DNA of 64,000 nucleotides from Myrmaecium sp. VS I D KN 1 (Eukaryota > Ascomycota > Dothideomycetes > Valsariales > Valsariaceae): NCBI GenBank assembly GCA_019775845.1, contig JADQAV010000003.1, forward strand, positions 1-64,000, written 5' to 3'. The notes beneath the pieces are model-generated. The model saw only the letters and a program-made list of their open reading frames with translations, did no database searches and had not been told where the DNA came from. Of this stretch, positions 23,862-36,620 are shown one piece after another. Made by a program: the position numbers and the translations under genes. Every line of letters begins with the position of its first letter. The stretch's first letter is position 1.

Positions 23862-23913
23862 GGAGGAGGAGGAGGAGGAGGAGGAGGAGGAGGTGGTGGT
23901 GGTGGTGGTGGAG
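23862..23913. repeat. (GGA)n-(GGT)n microsatellite
   Basis: About ten GGA triplets pass directly into about seven GGT triplets. It sits in the 3' flank of DMA1 and shows no coding context. Confidence 0.9.
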
Positions 23914-24740
23914 GTTTTCGATGGGTTTGTCTGTTTGTTTCCTTTTTTTTTTCTTTTTTTTTTTACTTCGTGCGTTTTCCTTAGGGAATGAGGTAAGTCA
24001 CCTTCCCCTCCCCGGGCTACCTGACTATTTGCAGTAGTTAGTGGGAAGGGAGGAGAGCAAAGAGCAGATCGAATCGAGGGTGTATGTATGTGTGTATATG
24101 TACGACTATATATATATGTCGGGTTGTATAATATCAGAAACAGACGGCGTATATACGCTCTTCCTCTTCTTCCTCTTCTTCCTCTTATCCCCAGCCCTTC
24201 AACCTCTTCCTTCCCGCCCATTCCCCCTTTAACGCTGACAATCCACAGTACCTATCATTCCCCACACGAAAACGGAAAAAGAAGCGGAGATGGTGTATCT
24301 CACAGGGTAAGGCAAGGAAAAGGGAAAAGAGAATGGCCCAGGGCTACTAAGCCCTCCCTCCCCCGACCACGGGAAGTCAACGCAAGACAGGCACACCTCC
24401 AGCCAACCAACCGACCCAGCGAGCGGGATCAAGATGCTTCACGTCGCTCGTTCCCCTCAGATCCTGGGCCGTTTCCAAACCTGATCGATGCTTTTGCGTC
24501 GAACGAAATCAAAGGATTGATCGGCAAAGGTTGGGGCGTTAGTGATTTGGGGATTAGGGATCTTGGGTTCTCTGCAACACAAAGGCTCATGCTTCGGACC
24601 GGTAACAAACTTCAGCATAACATGATGCCGCGGTAGAGCAAGGCGGACAGCCAAAGAACACGGGGACGAACAGGATCCTCAGGTAGGGGATTGCCAGGCA
24701 GGCAGGCAGGCTGAGTGAGGGTAAAAGGAGATGATTTGGA

Positions 24741-25230
24741 TCGCTCAGGGATAAGAATTCTCTGACCGACACCCTGCCTGCTCTAGAGCAGTCATCCTCG
24801 AGGAGGCACGGGGAAGGCAAGAGAAACGAGAGGAGAAAGGGGAAGACAGAGAACTCGACAAGATTCAACTCCTACATACGACCCAACCATGGAAGAACAT
24901 CAAAGAGAAACTCCAAGGACCGAGGAACCCAGGTTCTCCATGCAGCAGGCCTATGTTGGGAAGGGGATGAATCTGAACTGCTCGGGGAATGAGGATCTTT
25001 CTCAGCCCAAGCCATGCCCTGCCTGCTCTTGAGCAGTCATCCTCGAGGAGAGCTGCGGGAGGGAAGGGAAGCGAGAAGGGAGAAAGGGGAAGACAGAGGA
25101 CTAGGCAAGATTGAAGTTATACATACGACACAAGCTGGGAAGGATATAAAGATAGAAGACTCTAATGATAGAGGCACCCAGGTTCTCCAGGTAAGCCCAT
25201 GGTGTTTGACCAAGGCTGGTACCCCCACCC
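24741..25230. repeat. Tandem duplication, ~245-bp unit, two copies
   Basis: Two diverged direct copies lie head to tail. The best core is 24772-24805 against 25017-25050 (34 nt, one mismatch, offset 245); a second anchor ACCCAGGTTCTCCA is at 24927-24940 and 25176-25189 (offset 249). Between the anchors the copies share GGAGAAAGGGGAAGACAGAG and ACATACGAC but differ by many changes and small indels. The core holds a near-palindrome (TGCTCTAGAGCA in copy 1). No coding capacity is evident, and I see no third copy in the window. Confidence 0.85.
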
Positions 25231-28200
25231 GGTGAGAGCGGTTCAAGCGATATGTACAGCCTGCCTGACTACATGACCTACCGGAGAAGCCCACAGGGCG
25301 TTGATCCTGCATCTTCAGCCCATCGCCGCATGAGGGGGCTACGGGGGAAAGCGGATGTAGCCTACTACATCCAGCACCTGGCAAGATAATGAGGAAGAGG
25401 AAGCGGAAGCAGAGCGAGAAAGGCCAGCGGCACGTATCCCATCCAACCTGCTCGCCGCCTTTCGCCTTCCCTCTTCCTCCACACCCACAAGACAGAAAGC
25501 AGAGGGAAAAGGTCAAGCAAAGCCCTGACAGATCGACGAACAGAGCGAAAGAAGAGAAGCGCCCAAAAAGAGAAGACAGAGCGAGAGACAGGAAGAAGTG
25601 AGAAAGAGAAAAAACATGAACCCTACCTCCCACCCCCCCATCCTCCCTTCAAACAGGAGAAAGATATTGTTCATCACTCACACCCCTAGCGCCCCGCAGG
25701 GCCCTTACATACCTGACAACCGTGCCACAGATGGTCATCAAACTCTACCCTCAGACGCCCAAAAAAAAAGCCAAGAGCATCTACTGCCCCCTATCCGTTG
25801 TATAGTATTGTAGTCCGACCAGCTCCCCCCCTCTCTCTCTCACTCTGCGCCGCGGCGCCCCTCCCTCTTCCCTGCAGGATGGAAGCCCGGGGCGGAGGAT
25901 GTACAACAGCAAAAAGGGTTGTCGGTGGAGTAGGAGTAGTGGAGCAAACACACACAAGGGAAAACGAGCAAAGAAAAAAAGCCAAAATGAAGCAAGCCCT
26001 AGCCTCTCTTTCTCTCTTCCTCTCTCCATATCACCACCCATTTCCCCTCCCCCTTCTCCTTCCCCCTCCCTAACCCCCCTTTTCCAGGAACCGTGCGCAA
26101 GGGGCACGCACGCACGCACATGCGCAGCGGCGGACCACCAGCCAGCGCGAAACTAGTAGCTTTGCCACGGCCACGGGCCGAGAAAAGGTGGGGGGGGTGG
26201 GAGAAGAAAGAAAGAAAGAAAAAAAAAGGAAAAAAGAAGGCGGATATATTATGCGGTGGCTTTTTCCAAGAAAGGGAAAAGTCACAGGGCGAGGAAGGGG
26301 ACGAAGAAGAGAAAAAGAAAAAAAAAAAGTGTCGAAGCTGACAAGGGTCGGGCCATCTACGGCAGGGGGAGGGTGTTGGTTGAAGGCCGAGAACTGTGTG
26401 GGGAGAGAGAGAGAGAGAGAGAGAGAAGAGAGAGCGAGGTTTGGTGCAGAACGCTAGAGTGGGGCAAGGGGCTGAAGTCTAGGGAGAAGCAGAAGCGAAA
26501 ATGCAGGAGGAAAAAAGAAGCAAGAAAAATTCAGGAAAGGTCGGAAAAGGCTGTGCAGTAGTGTCGTGTTGTGTGGACGGCGGGGATGAGTTGCAAAATT
26601 CGCGATTCGTGAAAAGAAGAAGAAAAATCAAACCTCGGATTCATGTGGGCTGGCAACGATCCGTCCGTGTAGCTAACGTTATGAGACCACTGCGCAGCGA
26701 TCCATGGTCTGACTGCTCCTTCAGCTGCTCCTGGCTGCTGCTGCCGCTGCTGCTGCTGCCTGCCTCAGCCTCGACGGCATACGTGTGTACTGTGATAGCC
26801 CCCGGAGGTAGGCGGCGGACTATAGGTAATCAAAGCAGACAACTGGCTGGCGAGGCGGGCATGTTTAGTAGTGTATGTAGAGATGACCTTGTGCCCCCGC
26901 GGAAAAAGCAGCGGCAGATGGAGAAAGCATGTGCAATATATTGACATTGGCCGTCCAAGTGAACGACTCGCTGCCCTGCCTGGGATGTTTCATCAGGGTG
27001 CTGATGAACGATTTGTCTTTGCATGTGCGGATGCTTGCTTGAGAGCGCTGCGCTGACAGCCCGCCCGCGCTACGCGGCGATGACTCGGGCCACTGGTGGA
27101 AGCGGAGGCAGGAAGGAAAAAGGGCAAGGAAGCTTTTGCGAGCCAGGATGGAACGCCGTGGCATCGCGAACTGCCCCGGCCCAGCAAGGAAAGCTGGTTG
27201 CCAGTCAAAGGAAGCCCGGCGGTGACCGCTGCAAAAACCCTTGGAAGCCCGCTTGTCATGCTCAAACACGTACCGCCCCGTGGACAGGACTGATGGATGG
27301 AGAGGCGATGGAGCAAGGGGGGCCTAGCCGGGTGGGCCAATCTGAATGCCCGACTTTCTCCCAAACGACAAGCGATCGAGAGGGGGGGGAAAAAGAAGCG
27401 CGATAGGGCCATCCTCAGAACCCGGTCACCAGGGGGAAATAATAAATTGAAGATGCGAAAGGCCGCGCGCTGGCGGGAAAAAGAAAAGACCCCTGAACAG
27501 ACTCGGGATGGCTGACCCCCGGCAGAGCTGGATCATAATTGTTCCTCTTCTAGAAAAGCACTGCAAGCTTGGGGACGGACAGGCGCCGAGGCGCCCGATG
27601 GCCAACCCGGAGGATGGGGCGAGAGCGGAAGGGATCTGCCATGTGACTGGCGCCCTTCGCACCGTTCCCCTCCCCTCGCTCGGTCTTTCTCTGATGAGCC
27701 CTGCCGATGGAAGGATGGACCCGTTGGAAGAGGCTTTCAGCCAAGGGCCAAGCGCAGAGGAAGATGCAACGCACACTCGTCTCTTCTCTCTTGTTGCCTG
27801 CAGCACGGTGCGATCGCTCTCTCCCCTTGCTTACTTCATCCTGGCTCGGTTTCATTCCAGACGGTTGATCACATCTGGTCCACTACCGGAAGCGCCAGCA
27901 CACCCAGTCCTGCGCCGCCGCTGGGTAGGGGCCCTGGACCGCGACGAGCGGAAACAGCCCAGCTGAACTAAACAATCTCCCCAACGGCTCTCGTCGTGAC
28001 GCTGCGGAGTGTGCCAAGCGCGCAGCAAGCAGCAACAATCACAGCAGGGCTTTTCGACACGTCCGTCGGCCAGCAAGCGAGCAAAGGCCGCCGTCGTATG
28101 AGAGAGAATCCAAGTGGGTAACGAAGTTCACCCGTCCGTCCTTCCTGCCACATCGACTCCGGTCCTGGCGCTGCTCGTTGCTCGCTCCGGAGGGTTGCTG

Positions 28201-31200
28201 CGCCAGCCTGCCCGCATCCTGCACCTACTTTCTTTTCGGCCGTGATTGGCAAGCAAAACGCCCATGCGCCAGCCCTTGAGAGACCTTCCACCTTCCACCA
28301 TCGCTCATACCTAACGTACCACCAAGGTGGGCGTTTGGAGGAAAAGTCAATAATAAAACCGAAAAGGAAAAAAGGTTGAAAGGAAGCAGGGGAGGCGGCG
28401 CCAGCCAGGCATTCCCCATAACCGGTAGAAACTCCGACCGCCTTCCTGCTGTCCAAGGCTCACTAGCCACACAAGGACTGCCCTTCCCACGTTGCCTGGT
28501 TCATTCCCCACCCCGCGCGTTAACTCGCTAGTGCGGGAGAATAACCTGGTGCCATCCCGGCCGCGGCAAACTGACGGGTAGGGAGGTGGGAGAGAGGATT
28601 GAAGAGGAGACATGGCCCCGGCGGCCGAGTCAAGCGCGTTCCTTGCGGAAGGTGGGCTAAAATGACACCGGCCCCTTCCTCTCCTCGAAACCGCATGATT
28701 GCAGAAGGAAGACGTGTCATGCAGCGAGCGATCCCGTAGGTTGCTGCTAAAAATGTATGTACTGCCGTACAAATGAGGAGGATCCGTGCCGCTCTCCATA
28801 CTAGTCTCGTCTTTTGCGAGACAAGGCTGCATATTACCAACCGCTCCGAGTAGGAGGCTAGAGAGCTGCGGAAGACGAAGACCTTTCGGCGACTGTGTGC
28901 TCTGTGGACAACACCGCTCTGGAGGTCCGGGGTATGACTGGAATTTCAATAAGATGAGTAGGACACCGAGCCGATGAGGAGAAGAAGGTACGAAATCGGT
29001 AGCAGCATCAATAGCAGCATCATCATCGTCATCATCCGAGGGATGGTAGAACCCGCTTGCGTGTTGCGCCCTCCGAGTCAGCGGAGCAGGGGCGCCTGAT
29101 GACACTTGTTCACTGCTGCAAGGTGCACGAACACCCACCCGCGCGCGGTCCGGTTTTGTCACACCCGACGTCTCCAGCCGCTCTCTCCTCCGGTCCCGGG
29201 GAAAGTCCGCTTAGGGCAAGGGTGAGGGAAGGAGAAACCCGGGGTCTAGAACGTTCGTGCAAGATGGAGGTTGCGCAGAGAGAGAGGAGAAGGGGCTGTG
29301 AAAATGAGAAGCGCACTAAAAAAGAAAGAGGGGAAAACTGCGGAAGCGGCGGTGGGAAAAACCCGCTCGCTGGGGGGGGGGAGGCTCAAACTAATGAAAC
29401 CCAGGCCAAAGAGAAATTTCGGCCAGGAAAAGACAGGAAAGGCGGCAGTTAAGGAAACGAGAGACAGGACCCAACCTATCGGTCTGTGGCCCTGTCAGCG
29501 CATTCTTCTGCTTCTTGTTCTTCTTTTTCTTCCCCGATGATCGAATCCACTTGCCCGAACGGGGTATGAGGCACGCCCGCCGCTCAGCCCCTGGCAAGCG
29601 CTTGGTCCCAAGGTCCGAGTGAAAAACGGCGCGAGTCACGGGAGCTAAGAGAGGCGAAACGCCTTTCCCTTCTCTTTGAGCCGTCGCTCCGGTCGAGCGA
29701 ATCCAAAAAGACCGGCGCCGGGGGACCCCAGGCTTAGCTCATCCATGGGAAGTGCGGCGGCGCCAATAAGAAATACTCCATCTAGCAAAGGAGAAAGCTT
29801 TTAGTTTGATTTGCCCGATTGGCGGTGGGGCGTGCTTTAATTCCTCCGTTTCCTTTTCCTTCTAGCGAAAAGCTCGCTCTCTGTTCAGGCTGGCCTTGCG
29901 AAGCCACGTTCAAGGGGTTGAAGAGCCCCACCAACCGCCTCAGCCGGTGCGTGCCCTCTCGTGGGCTTCCTGTTCCCACGGAGCAGCAGAATACCTGACC
30001 GGGTACGTCATGATACACCGAGTGAGCTGATAGGTCGGTGTGCAGCAGAATTGTCGGCTCTTGAGGGGAGCTGGCTTCGGCTTTTGCGGAGAGATGTTTT
30101 GACTGGGCCGGTTCTTCCCTTGTTACGGGGCTAGCGTGGTGGTGATGCGGCCAGCCGGTCCACGTCTCTTTGAACAGGTAGGTTGTTAAGCGACTGCTTG
30201 CCTTAGGGATACATGTACGATGCTCCAGGTTGCATGTTGCACCGGGATCTTGTCTCAAAATTTTAGATCTTCGCAATGGTGCTCAATCCGGGCGTGGTTG
30301 GACATCAGGTGGAACCGTGACCATATATACAACGGTGAGCATGCAACGAGAGAAATTGGCTGACTGATCCACTGGCCTATCGGTGGAGAAAGCATCATCC
30401 CAGCCCGTCCTTCAGCATCCACAATCAGCAGATGATGGCTACGTCTTGTGCCGTCCATACGAGGAGGTCGGACGTGGAGCTTCGAAAGGGGGATTTGCAT
30501 GGTGATGGGAGCGGGCAAATAGACGCAAAAAATAAAACATGCTGCGCAGCTTCTCGGGTTCAGGATAGATTGCGTCAGCAAGCAAGGGCGCGCCGCCGGC
30601 TGGGGGGCACAGCAGTTCAGGCAAGCGAGCGCTTTGACGATGCTGGTGCGGCGAGCGTTGCTGTGACAGGTAAAGCGTATCTCCAGCGAAGGTTCGAATT
30701 TTTGGGCCCTTGCCCACACGAAACCCCATGCAGTTGTCGATCATCGAAGCGGGATGGTGCAGGGGTTTGGGTGACTCGGCGCTTCGGCTGGATGTTCCTC
30801 CATGTGTTTCAGAGATGCGGGCAACCAGGGGCTGCCGCATTTTTATCACTGTTATCGCACCCGCGGTGATTCCGAACCTCTTACCGCGGCCTTCTCATCC
30901 GTGCCTGTGCAACGCGTACGAGGAGGATCAGTTCTTTCGTATCCACTGTCCGGTGGTATAGCCTGGCGACTGGATGCTTCTCTTTGAAGGCCGCTGGACT
31001 TGGTCATCCTCTGGGCAATACATCATCACAAACACGAGCGGTAGTGTTGCCATGGAACCTGGCAAGTGTTCACCGACTCTCTTGCGAGCTGGTGGTGAAA
31101 CTGCCCGTCCACTCTTATGCAGGCCGCTTTCTTGCACCATGCCACTTGCCGAGGCTCCGGTATTCCCGTCGAAGGGACTATACAGAGCAAAATAACCAAC

Positions 31201-34200
31201 TTGTCAGGATCCGCACGCATAGGTATGTACTCTGCCACGCCTATGCCCCTCATAAAACTTGCCGATGATCTCGGCAATGAGATGCGTTGATTCTTCGTTT
31301 TCGTACGACACGGCATCATCCGTCCACATACCAACGTGCTGTCGAGGGTGAGTTTGCGGTGGGGCTGAGGAAAATAGATCCGCTCGCCGTTGGAGTCAAG
31401 ACGGTCTCTCTTGCCAGGTGGTTGATGAAGGACTCGGCCGCACTCTGTGTTAACCGCCATCGTAAGGTGGCGGGTCGGGCGTGAGCCGTGTACTTTCCTT
31501 CGTCATCCGCACATTTGCCAGACTCGGCCATCATGCCTTGCCTCCAAGAGCTGATCTGATATGCGGAGTTAAGTTACCCAGGCCGTGTGCGGTGGTGGAT
31601 GCCAAGGTTGCATTGGACGACCGTCGCGTTCTGCTCCCCTATCGACAGAAGACATCGGCGCCAAGGCCCACTTCCACCGTTTCAGCATTCCGGATCCACT
31701 TGGTCGCCTGTGAAGGAAAGCCCGCCTTCTGCTTTTTCTTCGTCTTGACGCAGCCCGGCACCAAGGTCACAAGCGGGTGGTCGGGGGCTTGGTGGAATCC
31801 CGAGCTAGGCGCAACCCGCGTGTGTGGTCAGGTGTGCGAATGCTGGGAGAGACTTGATACTTGTACATTGCTAAGCAAAAAGGCGCCCGCCAACGAGGCT
31901 GGAAAACGGGAGTCCACACAGATATAACCGACAATATGTATGTGAGATATAGGCGGCAAGATGTGAGAGGATGGTGCTGTGCCGGATGCTGCTGCATCCT
32001 GCTTTTTGCTGCAATCTCCGTTGCGGCGCTGGCCGGTGCGATCCAATAACGGGCTGCATGACAGGACGAAGAGCAACCTTCTGCGACCGCCGGCTGGGTG
32101 GGAAGTCGCACACTAGGCACATTGGTAGAGATGCGCAGTGCAAGTGGCGCGCAGCAGCAGGGCGATGCACAAGACATGACCGGCACTGCTGTTCGCCTGC
32201 AAGAGCACGAATCACGAATCATGGATCACGGCCACTTCGACGGCGATGGTGTCGGGCTGTGGCTCAACACAACGGGCCACCGGAATGCCGGAGAAAGGCA
32301 GGATTCGCCAAGGATGTCAGTTAACCTCCACCTTTGCGCTCGGTCGCGGCGGATGGTACTCTAGCAGGCTGGTCGCGATGATGATGCCGCCGTCGATGAT
32401 GTTGATGATTGTGTGGATACTGGATACATCCCTCCCGACGCGAGATCTTGCAGAAGCTTCACCTTCAGGCGACCGGGATCAGGCGCCGTTCCAGGCATCG
32501 AGATTACTGCACCCGTCACCGCACACGTCTATCCCTCCCTATCCCTAACGCTGGCTCGTTAACCTTCCTTCATCCTGGCACGAATCCATCGTCCATCATC
32601 CATCGTCATCCATCCACCACCTTCCATGGTCGTACGATTCGCTTCCCACATTCGAGTACGTCGGCGCCGCCGCCACAGCCTGGTATGCTTTGTTGGCGGT
32701 TGAGAGAAGGCAAGCTCGTAGCTACAGAGCAACTGATTAGCCTTCTCGACGACGTTTGATGACGCCGATCCAGATAGAAGAGGATTTACACGCCCGCTCT
32801 CTCGCACACACTACTGTCATCCTCTCTGATGATCGTGATTGGATCGGGAGCGGCTAGGGGAGAACGGCTTCCGATAAATTGGAGGCAGGCTTGAACGGCT
32901 CAGGGCCTGGGCAGTTGGGCTGACCGCCTGTTAATAATCAACACTGGCGCCAGCCTGGAGTCTCCTCCTCCTCCACAGCACAATAACGGAAGCGAGTGTA
33001 GGGACAGGGAAGTAACTACAACAGGTAGTAGTACGCTGGTGCTACGGAGTAGGTGAACAGCCAGAGTGTCTGCGCCCGTGCAAAGGGCTTTCTTCGGTCG
33101 CGGACGCGTCTGGTAGTTATAACAACTGTCGTATACGGCAGTATGGACGTACCGGTGTTGGGAGAGAGCTGCGGTTAGGGAGGCCAGACAGTTTTACGAT
33201 GTGGATGTGGATGTGGATGTTGGACGTGGGCGTGAGGTGGGTTGCTCGGGTGCACGGGTGCATGTCCGGGCGGGCTTCCACCTTCTGGCGCGTCTCGGCA
33301 GGTCAAGGTAGGTAGCGCTGGGCACCAAAATAGCGGACGCGGCGGGCACAGCGGGCCAAAAACAGCCTCAAACCAAGCTGAAGCCAAAGCCTCTCGGTAA
33401 GTTACATACATACTGTGCTCCGTAGCGCACCTCAAGTTTGTGAGTTGTTGGAGGAGAAGTGCATAAAGGTAACTACTGCTAAATTACCCCTAGTACTTCG
33501 GTGCCAGTGGTTACGTTACCAAAGGTACGGTGTCCGAAACTACCTACTGACTGCTTTACTCTCTGTACCACTTTGTATCCACGACTTGTTTGTTTCTCTA
33601 CACTGCTGCTCCTCCCCTTCCTCTTGCTCCTTGGGGAGACGTGGCTAAGGTGTTACATTGGTCTCCGTGGGTAATAAGTACCTCGTAGGTCCTACTCCGA
33701 GAGTAGTACTCCGGTTACAACCACTAACGCATCTTCGTCCTGCGCAGAGTAGGTATAATAGACCCGAACCCCACCGACCAGCTACCTATGTACAATATAA
33801 TCTGAACTCTCCGCCGATTCCTCCGCCGGACGCCTGAGATCCCGTCCCATCGGGTAAGGTACGGTACCTACTGTCTTCCATACTACCATCACCACCACCA
33901 CCACCACCACCACTACCGCATCCTGCTCGCGTCGCACCCCCTTCGTTCACCGTTCCCCGTTCACCACCTCACCTGCACCCACCAGCCCCAACCCCACCGC
34001 TAGTCCGCCCAGGCCCCTGACTTGATGATGCCGCCGCCGCCAACGGAACGACCAAGCCCGCCGTCCTTTCGGTCCCATGGATTCACGGGCGTGACGGCGC
34101 TGCCGACCTACCAATACTTGTACCGCCCACCCACGACACCACTCGGCACCCTCTTCCTCATCAAAGTTGTGATATCCATCGTCTGCGCCATGGCGAACTT

Positions 34201-34648
34201 AGTTACATACCCGCCCGCGCGCGCATCCACCCCATCCACGCATCCACCCACTCACGCACGCACGCACGCATGCACGCATTCATGGAACTGGCAGGCAGGC
34301 AAGCAGGCAAGCAGCAAGCAGGCAGGCGGCTGGTGGGCATGGCCCCTTGGCCCACGCCCGTGTGATTCGCATCGTCTCGCCTCTCAAACCCACTTTGCCC
34401 TGGCTCCTGTCGCCCTGGCCCCGGTCCCGGTCCCGGCCCTCCTCCTCGCGCTTGGCCCTGCCGCCTCGATTCTGATCTCGCAGATCGCCCACGCGTGTCT
34501 TCCGAAGCCTTCTAGCCGTGCCACTCGCGCCCGCCATTCGCTGCTTGAGTACGGGGTGCATCCCCTTTGCTCGACCTTACTCCTAGCAACCTACGCACGT
34601 ATACCCGACTATTGCTGAACTACCCACGATGCTCCGACAAGCCAGGGT

Positions 34649-34704
34649 CGTCCCCCCTCGTCCCTCCCCCCTCGTCCCTCCCCCCTCGTCCCTCCCCCCT
34701 CGTC
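34649..34704. repeat. 14-nt minisatellite
   Basis: Three perfect tandem copies of CGTCCCTCCCCCCT (34659-34700), preceded by a shortened copy and followed by a partial one. It lies 240 nt upstream of the start of the unknown gene at 34942 and is strongly C-rich on the + strand. Confidence 0.9.
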
Positions 34705-34941
34705 AGCCTCCGCTAGCTTGTTCCTAGCATCACACCATGACATCCAGACGAGGTCACAGCTAGTGTAGGACTCGGTCAGAAACGTTAATCATGGTTCGCC
34801 CAGACCCTCATCTGGGCCAGCTCACTTATATGTGGCCATGCCGCCCTTTTGGCCCTTGATGAACCTCACCATAATAGACAGGACACCTCCGTAATCACCA
34901 TACACACATACATGGCCTGTCCCTAAGAAGAACCCTTCTCC

Positions 34942-35970
34942 ATGATGGCTCTTCATACCACTTCACCCGACTACGACACCTTACTCAACGACATCTCCGT
35001 TCAGTTTGCCAATTCTCAACTGTCACGGAGAGCATCCCGCACATCGAACAGCTCACAGCCACGGCGGTCCGTCAGAGTGGAAAAGCCCCGGAGTGCAAAT
35101 CCGAGCCCGAAGATGCTGGAGAGGCGGAAGACCACCGCCACGTCTTCGAAGCGTTACACATCACTGGATGACCATTTCAACATGATGTTTGGCACGCAGT
35201 CATCCGGTACTGCGGAAGAGCCTATCCCCGAACGACGACCTCAAAGCCGGCCGTTGAGCTGGCATCCGTCCTCCATGAACGTGTTCAGTGATGCTTTCAT
35301 CTCATCGGACGACATTTACCGACATTCGCCGAACTGGTCCCAGTTTCAGTCTGGCCTGTTTTACTCTAATACGTCTCCGGCTGCCTCAACGGGCTATATC
35401 GCAACCCCGGACTGGTCGCAAGCGCCCACCAATGACATGACCGCCGCTCCTTATCCTTGTCTACCCCAGGAGAACATGCACCAGATGCAGCACCTGCCTT
35501 CCAAGCAATCATCCACCAACATCCTTCCTATCCAGCACCATTCAGACCTCGAGGACACCGACATGAGCTCCGGAAGTGATGACTCCTCTGAGGACGACAA
35601 GGATCTTGTGGGAATGGGACTGTACGATCCGCCGGAGGGTTTTTCGTGCCTGACCGCGGGCTTTGTGGAGTCTACCGGCAAAGGTCTTAAGTTGGAGGAG
35701 ACGTGGCAGCCCCCGGAGCAAGAGGAGGGTGATGAGGACGCGGAGGACGATGCGAGTGCGGACGAGGAAGAGGTGGAGGAGCCTCCTGCGCCTGTCAAGG
35801 AGGACAAGCCGTGGTCGACAGTGTCAGCAGGTCTGCACTTCCCCTCCAATATCAACGGCCAAGAATTCTTCTTCGAGGAAGATCAGAACTTTGCCGACGA
35901 GTGCTGGTTCCATCAGCTCAAAGAGCCCGTCGCTGTTCAGCACACCGGGATCGGGTTTGGGTGGTTTTAG
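34942..35970 (+). CDS. Conserved acidic fungal protein, unknown function
   Basis: 342 residues in one exon, with ATGs at 34942 and 34945. There is no domain I can name. The N-terminal 60 residues are Ser/Arg-rich and basic. The middle has Trp- and Ser-containing patches (LSWHPSSMNVFSDAF, NWSQFQSGLF). A strongly acidic segment at about 200-285 surrounds DLVGMGLYDPPE and GLKLEETWQPPE, and the C-terminus ends in aromatic motifs (EFFFEEDQNFADECWF). These short hydrophobic motifs set in a disordered acidic chain look conserved and coding, and the style resembles fungal nuclear or regulatory proteins of unknown role; that comparison is from memory, not from a search. It lies 650 bp upstream of LAS1 on the same strand. 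Confidence 0.8.
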   Translation: MMALHTTSPDYDTLLNDISVQFANSQLSRRASRTSNSSQPRRSVRVEKPRSANPSPKMLERRKTTATSSKRYTSLDDHFNMMFGTQSSGTAEEPIPERRPQSRPLSWHPSSMNVFSDAFISSDDIYRHSPNWSQFQSGLFYSNTSPAASTGYIATPDWSQAPTNDMTAAPYPCLPQENMHQMQHLPSKQSSTNILPIQHHSDLEDTDMSSGSDDSSEDDKDLVGMGLYDPPEGFSCLTAGFVESTGKGLKLEETWQPPEQEEGDEDAEDDASADEEEVEEPPAPVKEDKPWSTVSAGLHFPSNINGQEFFFEEDQNFADECWFHQLKEPVAVQHTGIGFGWF

Positions 35971-36620
35971 ATGCCGAGCTACTTTCTCTTGTTCTTTTCG
36001 TTTCCGCATAGCATAGCGACGGCGTTTGGGTTCACACATGGGATGGGTAAAGATACCACGGCAGTGCAGACAAAGATCTCCTGCCCTTTGATGATAACAT
36101 TTAGTTAGTTAGCATTAGTCTCTGCTGCCTTTACGGCCGCCCGAGACCACATCAATATGAACTGATTCGGTCAAGCCATGAATCCTTCCTTCAACTTCAC
36201 GTGGTTTAGGTGAGAGCTCCGAAGTCTGCCGCACCACTATGCCGGTGACACGAACGTTCCCCCCCCCCCAACCTTCTCTTGCCCGCTAGCTACCCTTGAA
36301 CTTCCGCGTCTTTCCACCTCTCTGTAGCCTGTGTTCGGAAGGAAGTAACCTCGGTTACTGGCTCGCACGGCGTTGAGAAGGAGATCGAAGACATCGGCAG
36401 CAGCGTATCGACCCTTGGACACCCAACGTGCAAGGATTCGGCAACCGCCAAGGCCGCCTATTTTAAGCTTAAACAAAATCATCCCAACCTCTTCTCGGCA
36501 TCACCTCCTCCGGACCCGGGTACTCGAGGGTAGGTAGGCAGGGCGCGCCCGTGACCGTCGATTCCGTTTGCTCTTCAGCCTTTTCGATCACCCCTCTTTT
36601 ATTTTGGGCGCGCGGCTCTC
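35971..36620. other. Spacer before LAS1
   Basis: 650 bp with a C10 run near 36260 and no gene. It contains the LAS1 promoter; I recognise no specific site. Confidence 0.55.

Larger units (their letters stand above)
23157..34941. other. Gene-free tract, 11.8 kb
   Basis: No gene could be supported between DMA1 and 34942. The tract is not RIP-mutated: CpA and TpG are common and base composition is ordinary. Open frames reach 271 codons (28347-29162, minus) but show no recognisable domain and no ATG context or intron pattern worth trusting. Contents that can be named are microsatellites (GGA/GGT at 23862-23913, GA at 26401-26430, CAC near 33890-33918), a tandem duplication at 24741-25230, an ACGC/AGGC simple-repeat patch at 34250-34330 and a 14-nt minisatellite at 34649-34704. 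Non-coding RNA or an unrecognised small gene cannot be excluded. Confidence 0.6.

Noticed and set aside
24872-25130. ACATACGAC at 24874 and 25123, the 5' end of fungal 5S rRNA
   Set aside because: The match ends after about ten bases in both copies; the conserved 5S interior is absent.
25037-25633. 198-codon minus-strand frame rich in Leu/Phe/Ser
   Set aside because: It is the complement of A/G-rich DNA, overlaps the tandem duplication, and shows no family motif.
28347-29162. 271-codon open frame on the minus strand
   Set aside because: No domain, no codon pattern like the real genes here, Arg/Ser/Pro-rich composition typical of chance frames in GC-rich DNA, and other frames across it are open too.
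30900-31930. Several short coding-like stretches on both strands
   Set aside because: Fragments of 40-70 codons look protein-like by eye, but no start, splice sites or family connect them; I cannot tell a decayed gene from chance.
34022-34618. 198-codon plus-strand frame
   Set aside because: It runs through CACG/AGGC simple repeats, has no recognisable motif and unusual His/Ala/Thr composition.
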